DNA from: an uncultured Robinsoniella sp.
Lineage (GTDB): Bacteria > Bacillota > Clostridia > Lachnospirales > Lachnospiraceae
Length of the DNA stretch: 64,000 nt
Reading direction: 5' to 3'
Assembly (NCBI GenBank): GCA_900540475.1
Contig: UQGG01000036.1
Coordinates: forward strand, 1 to 64,000
Below are positions 44,211-52,919 of the stretch, piece after piece. Position 1 is the stretch's first letter. Every line of letters starts with the position of its first letter. The notes beneath the pieces are model-generated. The model did no database searches. It was not told the origin of the DNA and worked only from the letters and a program-made list of their open reading frames with translations. Made by a program: the position numbers and the translations under genes.

Positions 44211-45254
44211 ATGAAAACGAAATTATTAACTGTTCTACTGTGTACAACAATGGTCACCGGACTTTTGACTGGCTGTGCTTCAGCATCGAAGGATACTGCC
44301 GGGAAATCTACGGAGACCGCTTCCACTACCGCTGATACGAAGGCATCTGAAGCATCGAAAGCTTCGGATGAAGCTAAAACCACATCTAATTTAAAAATAG
44401 GTGTCACCTACTGTCTGCTCAGTGCACCGGCTGTAAAAGTTTTCGCACAGGGTATACAGGAAAAAGCAAAGGAACTTGGAATCGAACTGATTGAACTGGA
44501 CGGAGGCTGGGACCCCACAAAACAAACGGATCAGATCAACTCTCTGGTATCACAGAAAGTGGATGGCATTGTTTTAAACCCGGTTGATGGAACATCCATC
44601 ATTCCTGCCGTAAAAGCTGCACATGAAGCCGGAATTCCGGTTGTCATGGGTGCTATGAATATTGATGAGAGCGCCAGCGAATACGTTACTTCATTCGTAG
44701 GAGCTGATGATCAGGATGTGGGAAAATCTGCAGGTGAGATGCTGAAAAAAGCCCTGGGCGAAAAGGGCGGCAAAGTTGCCATTGTTGAAGGTACCGCCGG
44801 AACCTCCGCACAAATCCTGAGAACAAAAGGTTTTGAAGAAGCAGTTGCCGGAAGCAATATTGAAATCGTAACGAAACTGGCCGGAGACTATGATAAAGCA
44901 AAAGCAATGACTGTTACAGAAGACATTCTTACCAAATATCCTGATATTGCTGGTATCTGGGTACACGATGATACGATGTGCGTGGGCGTTGTACAGGCTA
45001 TGAAATCTATGGGCGTAACAGGGAAAGATGTTGCAGTTGTTAGTTATAACGGAAGTAAAGCAGGTGCAGACATGGTTAAATCCGGTGAAATTATCGCTAC
45101 ATCCGTACAGCCACTTGTTGAGGAAGGACGTACCTCTATTGACGTTCTTGTAAAAGCAATTAACGGTGAAAAAGTTGAAAGCTGGTATAAAGATAAGATA
45201 GATCTCTTAGACTCCACAAACGTAAATGATTACGACCCAGCCCTTCTCTGGTAA
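44211..45254 (+). CDS. Ribose-type sugar-binding lipoprotein
   Basis: Substrate-binding lipoprotein of 347 residues of the RbsB (Peripla_BP_4) type. The lipobox LLTGC gives the lipid-bearing Cys at about residue 21; an Ala/Ser/Thr/Lys-rich tether follows. The first lobe opens KIGVTYCLLSAPAVKVFAQG; the sugar-contact pattern LNPVDGTSIIPAVKAAHEAG and the hinge strand FVGADDQDVGKSAGEML are typical. It lies 34 bases after the hydrolase gene and directly before the ATPase gene, completing a RbsB-RbsA-RbsC-RbsC order. Confidence 0.93.
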   Translation: MKTKLLTVLLCTTMVTGLLTGCASASKDTAGKSTETASTTADTKASEASKASDEAKTTSNLKIGVTYCLLSAPAVKVFAQGIQEKAKELGIELIELDGGWDPTKQTDQINSLVSQKVDGIVLNPVDGTSIIPAVKAAHEAGIPVVMGAMNIDESASEYVTSFVGADDQDVGKSAGEMLKKALGEKGGKVAIVEGTAGTSAQILRTKGFEEAVAGSNIEIVTKLAGDYDKAKAMTVTEDILTKYPDIAGIWVHDDTMCVGVVQAMKSMGVTGKDVAVVSYNGSKAGADMVKSGEIIATSVQPLVEEGRTSIDVLVKAINGEKVESWYKDKIDLLDSTNVNDYDPALLW

Positions 45255-45281
45255 ATGAATCAATACGAAATGAGGGTATTT

Positions 45282-46793
45282 ATGAAGCCAACAGCAGATG
45301 ACTACATCTTAAACTTAAACCATATTATCAAAACATTTCCAGGGGTAACAGCCTTAAATGATATCTCTTTAAAGGTCAGACGAGGCGAAATACTTGGGCT
45401 TGTGGGAGAAAATGGAGCCGGTAAATCTACACTTATGAAGGTGCTTACCGGCGTAATTCCAAAAGACTCCGGCACCATAGAAATTGACCAGAGGGAAGTA
45501 CGGATCTCTTCCCCTCTGGAAGCCCAGAAGCTTGGACTGAGTATCATATTTCAAGAATTTAATCTGGTTAATTCCCTTAGCATAGCAGAAAATATTTTTG
45601 TAGGAAGACTAAAAAAAAGGGGGCTTCGAGGCATTGATTGGAAAAATATTTATGAAGAAGCCGCCATTCTCCTTCAAAATGTAGGTCTGTCCATAGATCC
45701 GAAAGAAAAAGTGGAGAACTTAAGCGTTGCCCGCAAACAGATGACTGAAATCGCAAAGGCTTTATCCTTTCACTCTAAAATTATTATTATGGATGAACCT
45801 TCCGCAACCTTGACATCTAAGGAATTAGACAATCTATTTGGGATTATCGATCAGCTAAAAGCATCCGGTATTACCATTATCTACATCTCCCATCGCTTAG
45901 ATGAAATTTTCCGCCTCTGTGACCGCGTAACCATAATGCGGGATGGTGCTCTTATTGATACCAAACCAATTCAGGAACTGACAAAAGAAACCATCATATC
46001 TAAAATGGTGGGAAGAAACATGGACCAGGAATATCCCCCACGAGAAGGAACTTACCAGTCAGAGGTTGTATTAGAAGCAAAAAATCTTACGCGGGATAAC
46101 GCTTTCAAAAATATTTCCTTTCAGTTGCATAAAGGTGAACGGCTTGGCATTGCAGGACTGGTCGGTTCAGGACGAACAGAAATTGTCCGCTGCATCTTCG
46201 GCGCTGATCAGTTGACTTCCGGAACAATAACCTTAAACGGAAATTCAGTTCATATAAATTCTCCCAGAAATGCCATTGATATGGGTATTGCCTTTGTTAC
46301 CGAAGACAGGAAAAACCAGGGGCTGATCCTGGAAGAGTCTCTGAGTGTCAACACCAGTCTGGCTGCCTTACAAAAAGTTACATCCTTGGGGTTCGTAAAC
46401 AAATCTCTTGAAAAGAAAGCTGCACTTTCCTATATTAAAAAACTTCATACCAAAACATCCGGTACGGAAACTTCCGCATTGAGTTTAAGTGGAGGCAATC
46501 AGCAAAAAGTCGTTCTGGCAAAATGGCTTTTTACGGATGCACAGATTATTATATTAGACGAACCCACAAGAGGAATCGACGTAGGTGCCAAGTACGAACT
46601 TTACCAGCTGATAAATCAATTGGCAGACGCTGGGAAATCCATCCTGATTATTTCATCAGAATTACCGGAAATAATTAATATGAGTGACCGGCTCCTGGTA
46701 ATTCATGAAGGAAAGCTAAAAGGGGAATTATGCGGAGCGGAAAAGACCCCTGAGAATATTATGAAAACTGCAATCTTAAAGGAGGAAAAATGA
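45282..46793 (+). CDS. Sugar ABC transporter ATPase, RbsA type
   Basis: Double ATPase of 503 residues. The first domain has Walker A GENGAGKST, signature-like LSVARKQM and Walker B IIIMDEPSATL; the second has the degenerate Walker A GLVGSGRTE, signature LSGGNQQK and Walker B IIILDEPTRG, as in RbsA/MglA/XylG. The start at 45282 has GAGGG 7 bases upstream and gives the usual family length; the frame also opens at 45255, abutting the upstream stop codon, without a site. The end overlaps the next permease gene by 4 bases (ATGA). Confidence 0.93.
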   Translation: MKPTADDYILNLNHIIKTFPGVTALNDISLKVRRGEILGLVGENGAGKSTLMKVLTGVIPKDSGTIEIDQREVRISSPLEAQKLGLSIIFQEFNLVNSLSIAENIFVGRLKKRGLRGIDWKNIYEEAAILLQNVGLSIDPKEKVENLSVARKQMTEIAKALSFHSKIIIMDEPSATLTSKELDNLFGIIDQLKASGITIIYISHRLDEIFRLCDRVTIMRDGALIDTKPIQELTKETIISKMVGRNMDQEYPPREGTYQSEVVLEAKNLTRDNAFKNISFQLHKGERLGIAGLVGSGRTEIVRCIFGADQLTSGTITLNGNSVHINSPRNAIDMGIAFVTEDRKNQGLILEESLSVNTSLAALQKVTSLGFVNKSLEKKAALSYIKKLHTKTSGTETSALSLSGGNQQKVVLAKWLFTDAQIIILDEPTRGIDVGAKYELYQLINQLADAGKSILIISSELPEIINMSDRLLVIHEGKLKGELCGAEKTPENIMKTAILKEEK

Positions 46794-47773
46794 GAGAAAA
46801 ACTGTTTCAATTTTCTAATTTAATCTTGCTGCTTATTTTTATCCTGATTGCATCATTCACAGCAGATCATTTTTTAACCGTTCAAAACTTAATTAATGTA
46901 ATCCGGCAATGCTGCATTCTTGGACTTTTAACCATAGGTATGTCCTTTGTATTAATCTGCGGGCATATGGATCTCTCTATTGGAAGCATCATGACATTTA
47001 CCGGTATCATCGCCATTTCTTTCAGTTCAAAAATGCCTGCTGTTCCCGCTATACTATCTGCACTTTTTGTGGGAATCCTATGTGGCTTGGTAAATGGGCT
47101 CATTGTTGTCCTCACCCATGCCAACTCCGGAGAATCCCTTATGATCACCTTTGGAACCCAGTTACTCTTTTCCGCATTCAGCCTGTTATACACACAGGGC
47201 TTTTCCCTGGAAGGAAGCACTTCCGGCTTCTATAATGCAATCGGAACCGGAAGTATCGGAAAATATCTACCTGTACCGGTCATCCTCTTTATCCTTTTCT
47301 CTGTTATATTATCGATTATCGAGAGCCGCACAGCTTTTGGACGAAAAGTGCACATCACAGGTTTTAACACCGTATGCAGTCATTTATCGGGGATACAGAC
47401 TGGACTTGTAAAGTTAATATGCTATGGAATATCAGGTCTCATGGCTGGTGCGGCAGCAATTGTTCTAACCTCCCGTACCCTGGGCGCAACGCCTACAGCC
47501 GGAACCGGATATGAAATGGATGCCATTGTGGCTGCCGTTTTAGGCGGAATCAGCCTTTCAGGCGGTGTTGGAAGTATCGGCAAAGCCTTTGTTGGGGTTC
47601 TCACTTTAGGTGTCCTGGGAAATGCAATGAACTTGCTGGGATTTCAGACGTTTGACCAGAATATTGTAAAAGGTCTTGTATTAATTCTGGCTATCGCCTT
47701 TGAGGTCTGGAACCGCAAGCAAAATATGCAAAACAGGAGGACAAAAAATGTTAAACTTCAGGAAAATCATTAG
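46790..47773 (+). CDS. Sugar ABC permease, RbsC type (first)
   Basis: Membrane permease of 327 residues with the branched-chain-type (RbsC) fold, eight to ten helices, including CGHMDLSIGSIM, the family's conserved membrane motif, and GGISLSGGVGSIGKAFVGVL near the end. AAGGAGG lies 5 bases before the ATG, which overlaps the stop codon of the ATPase gene. It probably forms a heterodimer with the next permease. Confidence 0.93.
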   Translation: MREKLFQFSNLILLLIFILIASFTADHFLTVQNLINVIRQCCILGLLTIGMSFVLICGHMDLSIGSIMTFTGIIAISFSSKMPAVPAILSALFVGILCGLVNGLIVVLTHANSGESLMITFGTQLLFSAFSLLYTQGFSLEGSTSGFYNAIGTGSIGKYLPVPVILFILFSVILSIIESRTAFGRKVHITGFNTVCSHLSGIQTGLVKLICYGISGLMAGAAAIVLTSRTLGATPTAGTGYEMDAIVAAVLGGISLSGGVGSIGKAFVGVLTLGVLGNAMNLLGFQTFDQNIVKGLVLILAIAFEVWNRKQNMQNRRTKNVKLQENH

Positions 47774-48689
47774 TGAGCAGAAACCTTTTATTGTACTCCT
47801 GGCTATTATAATTGTAATGAGTTTTGCTTCGTCATTTTTCTTTACCATCGATAATATTACGAATATCTTAATTCAGGCATCCATTTACGGAATTATGGCA
47901 TGCGGTATGACTTTTGCAATAATCGGAGGGGATTTTGATTTATCCGTTGGTTCTATTATGGCTTTGTCCGGCTTAATCAGCGTACTTGCAGAACCTTATA
48001 CCGGGCAGGTTTTTTCCATTATTTTGGGTATTCTCACAGCCTGCCTCCTGGGTCTCCTGAATGGATTTTTAATTGCAAAATGCCATATCAGTTCCTTTAT
48101 CGCTACAATCGGAACTTCTTATATTATAAAAGGAGTTGCACTAAAAATATCGGATGGCAATCCCATCAGCAGTCAAAATAGCTGGTATGCACTCATTGGA
48201 AATGGAAAACTTTTTGGCATTCCTTTCCTGATTTTAATTCTGATCGCTCTGGTTCTGGCAACCTGGTATATTTTAACCTCTACCCGCTTTGGAAGAAATA
48301 TCTATACTATGGGTGGAAATGCAGAAGTTGCACACAACAGCGGCATTCATGTTGAATTTTATAAAATATCGGTATTTATTTTAAGTGGATTTGCAGCAGG
48401 TATAGCAGGGATTCTAAATTCTTCAAAGCTAAATACTGCCTCTGCCCTGCAAGGAGACAACGCAGCGCTCTCAGTCATCACCGGAGTCGTAATCGGAGGT
48501 ACCAGCCTGATTGGCGGAGTCGGAAGCATTGGGAAAAGTATCGTTGGAATCCTGATATTCAGTGTCATTACAAATGCGCTTGATTTATTAGGCGTATTTT
48601 CCTACTATCAGACAGCCATCAGGGGGATTCTTCTTATATTCATTATTGGCATGGGTGCCTGGAGCAGGGCACAAAGTAAAAATGAGTAA
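47748..48689 (+). CDS. Sugar ABC permease, RbsC type (second)
   Basis: Second RbsC-like permease, 313 residues, with GGDFDLSVGSIMALSG and GGTSLIGGVGSIGKSIVGIL, matching its partner. The start at 47748 has AGGAGG 7 bases upstream and lies 26 bases inside the end of the previous gene; the longer frame to 47700 has no site. A terminator overlaps the stop codon, so the operon ends here. Confidence 0.93.
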   Translation: MLNFRKIISEQKPFIVLLAIIIVMSFASSFFFTIDNITNILIQASIYGIMACGMTFAIIGGDFDLSVGSIMALSGLISVLAEPYTGQVFSIILGILTACLLGLLNGFLIAKCHISSFIATIGTSYIIKGVALKISDGNPISSQNSWYALIGNGKLFGIPFLILILIALVLATWYILTSTRFGRNIYTMGGNAEVAHNSGIHVEFYKISVFILSGFAAGIAGILNSSKLNTASALQGDNAALSVITGVVIGGTSLIGGVGSIGKSIVGILIFSVITNALDLLGVFSYYQTAIRGILLIFIIGMGAWSRAQSKNE

Positions 48690-48707
48690 GTCTTTTCGAC
48701 TTACTCA
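48683..48707. terminator. Terminator between importer operon and Spx-like gene
   Basis: TGAGTAAGTC and GACTTACTCA are perfect 10-bp arms with a 5-base loop. The left arm includes the permease stop codon; T-rich DNA follows. It serves convergent genes on both sides. Confidence 0.8.
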
Positions 48708-48725
48708 CTTTATTTTAAATTTCTC

Positions 48726-49067
48726 TTACTTCCACATCTTCCAGACATCCGGCTGAAATCCCACTGTGGCAGATGTTCCATTTCTCACAATCGGTGTCTT
48801 TAAAATCTGCTGATTCTCCAGTATCTTTTCTGCCTTATCTTCCTCCGCAATGTACCTGACCAGTGCCAGTGCATCCTTGTCCCTGCACTTTTCATCCAGC
48901 ATATTGTCAAGCCCGCCCACTGCCTGCTTTACCTTTGTGAATTCTCCTTTGCTCATTCCTTTTTCTTTCAGATCAATAAACTGAAAAGAAACGCCCCGTT
49001 CTTTGAAATACCGTTGTGCCTTTTTCGTATCGAAACATTTCGTTGTACCAAATATTTGTATATTCAT
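48726..49067 (-). CDS. Spx/ArsC-like thioredoxin-fold protein
   Basis: Small protein of 113 residues of the arsenate reductase/Spx/YffB family. The active-site region is GTTKCFDTKKAQRYF with a single Cys rather than the Spx CxxC pair, then the LKTPIVRN loop with the cis-Pro expected for the fold. AAAGGGA lies before the ATG at 49067; a longer frame would overlap the ywbE gene. It follows ywbE directly. A reductase or a regulator role cannot be separated from sequence alone. Confidence 0.85.
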   Translation of the reverse strand: MNIQIFGTTKCFDTKKAQRYFKERGVSFQFIDLKEKGMSKGEFTKVKQAVGGLDNMLDEKCRDKDALALVRYIAEEDKAEKILENQQILKTPIVRNGTSATVGFQPDVWKMWK

Positions 49068-49068
49068 T

Positions 49069-49272
49069 TTAATTATCCCTTTCAACAATATCCTGTACTC
49101 TGCCAACGATTCCACCTTCCAGCATCACTTTAATGCCTCTTGGATGATTCTGTGAATTTGTCAAGATGCGCTGCACCACGCCTTCCGTAAGTTTTCCGGT
49201 TCGCTGATCCTGTTTCTGCACAACCAAAACAGCCGCACCAATTTTTATATTCTTTCTTACTGTTCCATCCAT
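49069..49272 (-). CDS. ywbE: YwbE family protein
   Basis: A 67-residue protein matching the YwbE (DUF2196) family: the basic beta-rich core GAAVLVVQKQDQRTGKLTEG is followed by VQRILTNSQNHPRGIKVMLE and ends GIVGRVQDI. The family length is the same and its function is unknown. Its stop codon lies next to the ATG of the Spx/ArsC-like gene, so the two are translationally linked. GGCGGA lies about 10 bases before the ATG. Confidence 0.88.
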   Translation of the reverse strand: MDGTVRKNIKIGAAVLVVQKQDQRTGKLTEGVVQRILTNSQNHPRGIKVMLEGGIVGRVQDIVERDN

Positions 49273-49377
49273 GTATTACTTCCGCCTTTCCGTTATTCCT
49301 GATTCCGTCCCCAAGTATATAGATCGCTTCTGTTATCTTCCGTTATCTTTTTGCCACCTTCAGATATTAATTAATAT

Positions 49378-49986
49378 TTACTTTCGTCTAAAATGAAGAT
49401 AGGATAAAACTCCAACCGGAATGAAGTACATGCACCAAAATTCCAGCACTGCAACACCTGCAAAATCACCGCCAGGCATATCCTTTTGAAACACACCTGA
49501 CATTGGGATCAGCAAACAGCTAATAAAGAAAATCCCATGAATCAGAAGCAGCCGTTTTAACCATTTATCCGATTTTGTTGTTGCTTCCATGGTTAGACCA
49601 GCGAAAAATGTCGCCAGCGCCATAAGTCCATAGCCCAGAAGATCATAACTGAAAAATAATCCCATACTCTGAAAATCAATGATCCCAAGCGCCTGATCAT
49701 TCAATCCGCCATCCGCAACAGCTGTCAGCTGTGCAAAGTAAACTACAAGAATAATAACCATATAAGCAGCTGCAAAAAGCATTGCGGTAAACCCTGCTGT
49801 TTTTCTTGCTTCACTGCTGTAAAAGCAGTAAGCCGCGATCATGGGAACAAAACTAAAAGCAATAAACATACATATGAAATAGCTTGCGTAACTCTTTCCA
49901 AGCAGCATGCACAAAGCAAAACCAGCCACTGCCACAACATTAACTGCCGAGCTGTACATCCCTATTTTTTTATTTATGTCTTTCAT
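49378..49986 (-). CDS. Hypothetical six-helix membrane protein paired with a TetR regulator
   Basis: Unrecognised integral membrane protein of 202 residues. Six hydrophobic segments can be read, including VNVVAVAGFALCMLLG, YFICMFIAFSFVPMIAAYCF, AMLFAAAYMVIILVVYF, LGYGLMALATFFAGL and LLIHGIFFISCLLIPMSG; the tail is basic. The start at 49986 has GGAGG 5 bases upstream and overlaps the end of the TetR gene by 17 bases, so it is co-transcribed with and probably regulated by that repressor. Efflux-related or stress roles are guesses. Confidence 0.75.
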   Translation of the reverse strand: MKDINKKIGMYSSAVNVVAVAGFALCMLLGKSYASYFICMFIAFSFVPMIAAYCFYSSEARKTAGFTAMLFAAAYMVIILVVYFAQLTAVADGGLNDQALGIIDFQSMGLFFSYDLLGYGLMALATFFAGLTMEATTKSDKWLKRLLLIHGIFFISCLLIPMSGVFQKDMPGGDFAGVAVLEFWCMYFIPVGVLSYLHFRRK

Positions 49987-50575
49987 CCGTTCCTCCACAC
50001 TGCTTAATCCCGCGATAAAGCAGTTCAACCAGCCGTGAAATATAAGCTCTTCGTTCATCCGGGCTGTCCAGACTGAAACCCATACTCTCTTTCATGATTG
50101 TACTATTTAAAAATGCTGTCTGCATAGCCGATATCAGAACAAAAGAAATAAGCCTTCCATCTTCTTCACCCATATTTTCACCCATAGCAAGCCTGATCCC
50201 TTTTTGACTCAGTGTTGTATTGCCGGTAATCGTTGGAACAGTAAAGTCACTGAGTATGGAAATCCGGGAAATAGATGGATTTTCAAACAGAAATTCAAAC
50301 ACTTCTGCTGCGGTATTCGTCAGCCTCTCCAGCTCGGTCTTAAAGTCCGTATCATTTGGTTTAAAATCGGAAATTACCTGCCCGATAATACGCTGTACAC
50401 AAATGGTAATAAGGTTTTCCTTTGTTTGGAAATGATAATTGATAAGTCCGATGCCAACCGATGCCTTTTCGGCAATTGCACGCGTCGTGATTTCATCAGA
50501 ATTACCATTGCCTTCCTGAATGAGCGCAATGGCTGCCTCAATGATCTTTTCCTTGACCTCTGCGGATTTTTTCAT
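49970..50575 (-). CDS. TetR-family transcriptional regulator
   Basis: Regulator of 201 residues. The N-terminal helix-turn-helix reads ITTRAIAEKASVGIGLINYH, preceded by KEKIIEAAIALIQEG, the usual first helix of the family. The rest is the helical ligand domain. AAGGAG lies before the ATG. In the upstream gap to 50699 a -10-like TATAAT lies among repeated CTGAA/TTCAG half-sites (about 50617-50662), a plausible autoregulatory operator. Confidence 0.88.
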   Translation of the reverse strand: MKKSAEVKEKIIEAAIALIQEGNGNSDEITTRAIAEKASVGIGLINYHFQTKENLITICVQRIIGQVISDFKPNDTDFKTELERLTNTAAEVFEFLFENPSISRISILSDFTVPTITGNTTLSQKGIRLAMGENMGEEDGRLISFVLISAMQTAFLNSTIMKESMGFSLDSPDERRAYISRLVELLYRGIKQCGGTDERHK

Positions 50576-50699
50576 AGTCGTGCTCCTTTTTTTGAACGGA
50601 ATTTAAATCATTATCTAAAACATTATTCAGAACGTTGTTCAGTTTATTATACTCTGAATAGTTGGGGAAGTCAATGAGGGATTGCAACCAATCCCACTA

Positions 50700-52040
50700 T
50701 CACTCCTCCAAATACGTCTCCCTATATGCCTTACGTACCGCTTCCGGAACAAGGCTTCCCCCTGTTGCCCAGGCGATGTGCACTGCCTGCTTCATCTTGC
50801 CGCACAGATGATTCTCTATAAGATATTTTTTCGTCTCCGGATAATGGTTCAGATGGATTGGTCCGGCAAATGCCGCGCAGGCACTTGGCTCCAAAAATAT
50901 CCCCTCCTGATCTAATAAACCACGCATATATTCATATAAATTTCCATCCCGGATTGTAAAGATAACGCTTAACAAAGGTGCCATGATGCCGCCCACAAAG
51001 CCGGATGGCCGCCCTACAGCCAGCCCGTCTGCATGAGTCTGCCCGGATAAGCCCATATCCTGTACGCAGATGTTCTGATGCAGTCCCGTTGCCATTCCCA
51101 CAAGCATACACGGCGCTTTTGCCGGTTCCGCAAAAAAGCAGTGGACACTGTCATGGAATAACTGTTTTAATCCAAAGCTGACGCCGCCCGGGGCACCACC
51201 GACTCCGCAGGGAATGTACACAAACAGCGGATGATCGGCATCTACATTGATTCCCTGGTCTTTTAGCTGCACCAAAAGCCTCTTTGCCGCAACTGCATAG
51301 CCCAGGAATAAATTCCGGGAATTTTCATCGTCTACAAAATAACTTTTCGGATTCTCATCCGATAGTTTTCTGCCATTTAATACGGCTTCACTATAGTCAG
51401 ATTCATATTCCACAACCCTGACACCATGGCTTCTCAGCAGATCTTTTTTCCACTGCTTTGCATCTGCCGACATATGTACAATTACATTGTAACCAATTGC
51501 CGCACTCATGATGCCTATGCTCATACCCAGATTACCGGTAGAGCCAACCTGTATGGTATACCCACGAAAAAAAGAGCGGTTATTTTCCGATGCCAGGACT
51601 TTATAGGAATCCTGTGGGGAAAGCAATCCATGTTTAAGCGCCAGATCCTCCGTATGCTTAAGGACTTCATAGATCCCTCCCCTTGCCTTTATGGAGCCTG
51701 CAATTGCAAGATGGCTGTCCTGTTTTAATAATAGCTTTCCCATAAGGGCGCTCTGGTATTTTTCATTGATATATTCCTGCATTTTAGGAATGGGAGTCAG
51801 TACGGATTCAATGATTCCTCCCTGGGCTCTGGTCTCCGGAAAACATTCTGCGATAAAGGGAGCAAAACGATTCAGGCGTTCCTCGGCCTCGTCAATGTCC
51901 TTCATGGAAAGTTCTAAGTCTTTCTCGGCAAGATGAAATGGAAGCAAGTCAGGATTTATCCAGACAGTTTCCTTTTCTTCAATTACAGAAGCCAGCACCG
52001 GAGTATTACTGATCAGATCAGCCGTTTTATATATTTTCAT
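50700..52040 (-). CDS. dsdA: D-serine ammonia-lyase
   Basis: PLP-dependent D-serine dehydratase of 446 residues, converting D-serine to pyruvate and ammonia in the cytoplasm. The PLP lysine is K118 in GSIKARGGIY, the same number as in the E. coli enzyme; SENNRSFF, the glycine loop VGSTGNLGMSIG and the late IPCGVGGAPGG complete the fold. AGAGG lies before the ATG. Remnants of an AGCS sodium:amino-acid symporter and an AraC regulator lie just upstream on the same strand, suggesting a former D-serine uptake and control unit that has been disrupted. Confidence 0.95.
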   Translation of the reverse strand: MKIYKTADLISNTPVLASVIEEKETVWINPDLLPFHLAEKDLELSMKDIDEAEERLNRFAPFIAECFPETRAQGGIIESVLTPIPKMQEYINEKYQSALMGKLLLKQDSHLAIAGSIKARGGIYEVLKHTEDLALKHGLLSPQDSYKVLASENNRSFFRGYTIQVGSTGNLGMSIGIMSAAIGYNVIVHMSADAKQWKKDLLRSHGVRVVEYESDYSEAVLNGRKLSDENPKSYFVDDENSRNLFLGYAVAAKRLLVQLKDQGINVDADHPLFVYIPCGVGGAPGGVSFGLKQLFHDSVHCFFAEPAKAPCMLVGMATGLHQNICVQDMGLSGQTHADGLAVGRPSGFVGGIMAPLLSVIFTIRDGNLYEYMRGLLDQEGIFLEPSACAAFAGPIHLNHYPETKKYLIENHLCGKMKQAVHIAWATGGSLVPEAVRKAYRETYLEE

Positions 52041-52068
52041 ATTCTATTTACCTCTTCTTACCTATCTT

Positions 52069-52408
52069 TTATATTTCTTTACTGTCTCCATTTTTATGGA
52101 GGAAGGCAGCAGGCGTTTCACCCATAAATATCTTAAAATATTTATAAAAATTATTTAGATTCTGATATCCTGTTTTCAGGGATGCTTCCTGAATGGATAA
52201 CCTCTCATTCTTTAGGAACCGGACTGCATTTTCTATACGTACTTTATGTATATAATTCAAGATGGTCATATCCATATATTTTTTAAATAATCTTGCAATA
52301 TGGCTCTCTGTGCAGTAGGTTTCTCCTGCCAGATCTTCCAGTTCTATTTTTTCATCATAATGGTGATGAATATATTCCAGGATATGATTTACGGTCTCAT
52401 TATTGGTA
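52069..52408 (-). pseudogene. AraC-family regulator remnant (C-terminal DNA-binding part)
   Basis: The frame codes about 110 residues of an AraC helix-turn-helix region: TVNHILEYIHHHY, then LEDLAGETYCTESHIARLF, then LSIQEASLKTGYQNLNNFYK and a short tail. The sensor part is missing; the frame closes at a TAG just before the AGCS remnant, and no start codon with a ribosome site exists except a weak internal ATG at 52275. It looks like the 3' end of a regulator left after a deletion that also removed the end of the neighbouring symporter gene. Confidence 0.78.
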
Positions 52409-52681
52409 AACCCCCATCCCTACTCTCGATCCAATTGTAGTGGCAAAAGCCTGAAATGGTGAAATACCGCTTTCACTGGAAGCTTCCTGATGCAGCAGAA
52501 GTTTTACCATATCTTTAAAATACCGGATCTGGGGAAAACCCATTCGTATGGAAAAATAAAGCCCTGCCCCCAAACACAACACCACTAAGCCATTATTCCA
52601 TACGATTTGATTCAGGGTGTTCATCAGATTGTTAAAAGTTTCGATAATAATACCTCCTTTTAGTTCACTCATATCACGCAA
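52400..52681 (-). pseudogene. AGCS (alanine/glycine:Na+ symporter) remnant, 5' end only
   Basis: About 80 residues match the N-terminus of AGCS family symporters (usually about 450 residues): GLVVLCLGAGLYFSIRMGFP, then SPFQAFATTIGSRVGMG, the conserved motif around the first transport helices. The frame ends three codons after GMG, where AraC-coding DNA begins. A strong AAAAGGAGG is present at 52653-52661, but the codon at the right distance is ATC (52645), not ATG; upstream ATGs have no site. So the gene is truncated and may also have lost its start. Confidence 0.78.
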
Positions 52682-52919
52682 TATTGATAATCTTATTTTC
52701 TCATAAATCCTACAAAATAAAAGTATGGGAATTGATGAATCCTATACCGATTTTGATCAAAGTTCTCAAACAGACAGGGTATTTCCCAATATAGTTCGTC
52801 AAAATCCCCGTTTATTTTCATTTACAGCAAATTAGTCTACTAAAAATAGCCAATTTAACAACACAAAAGTAAGGTTTCCGTTTAACATAAATTTATCAAT
52901 ACTTATGGAGGTAAATAAA

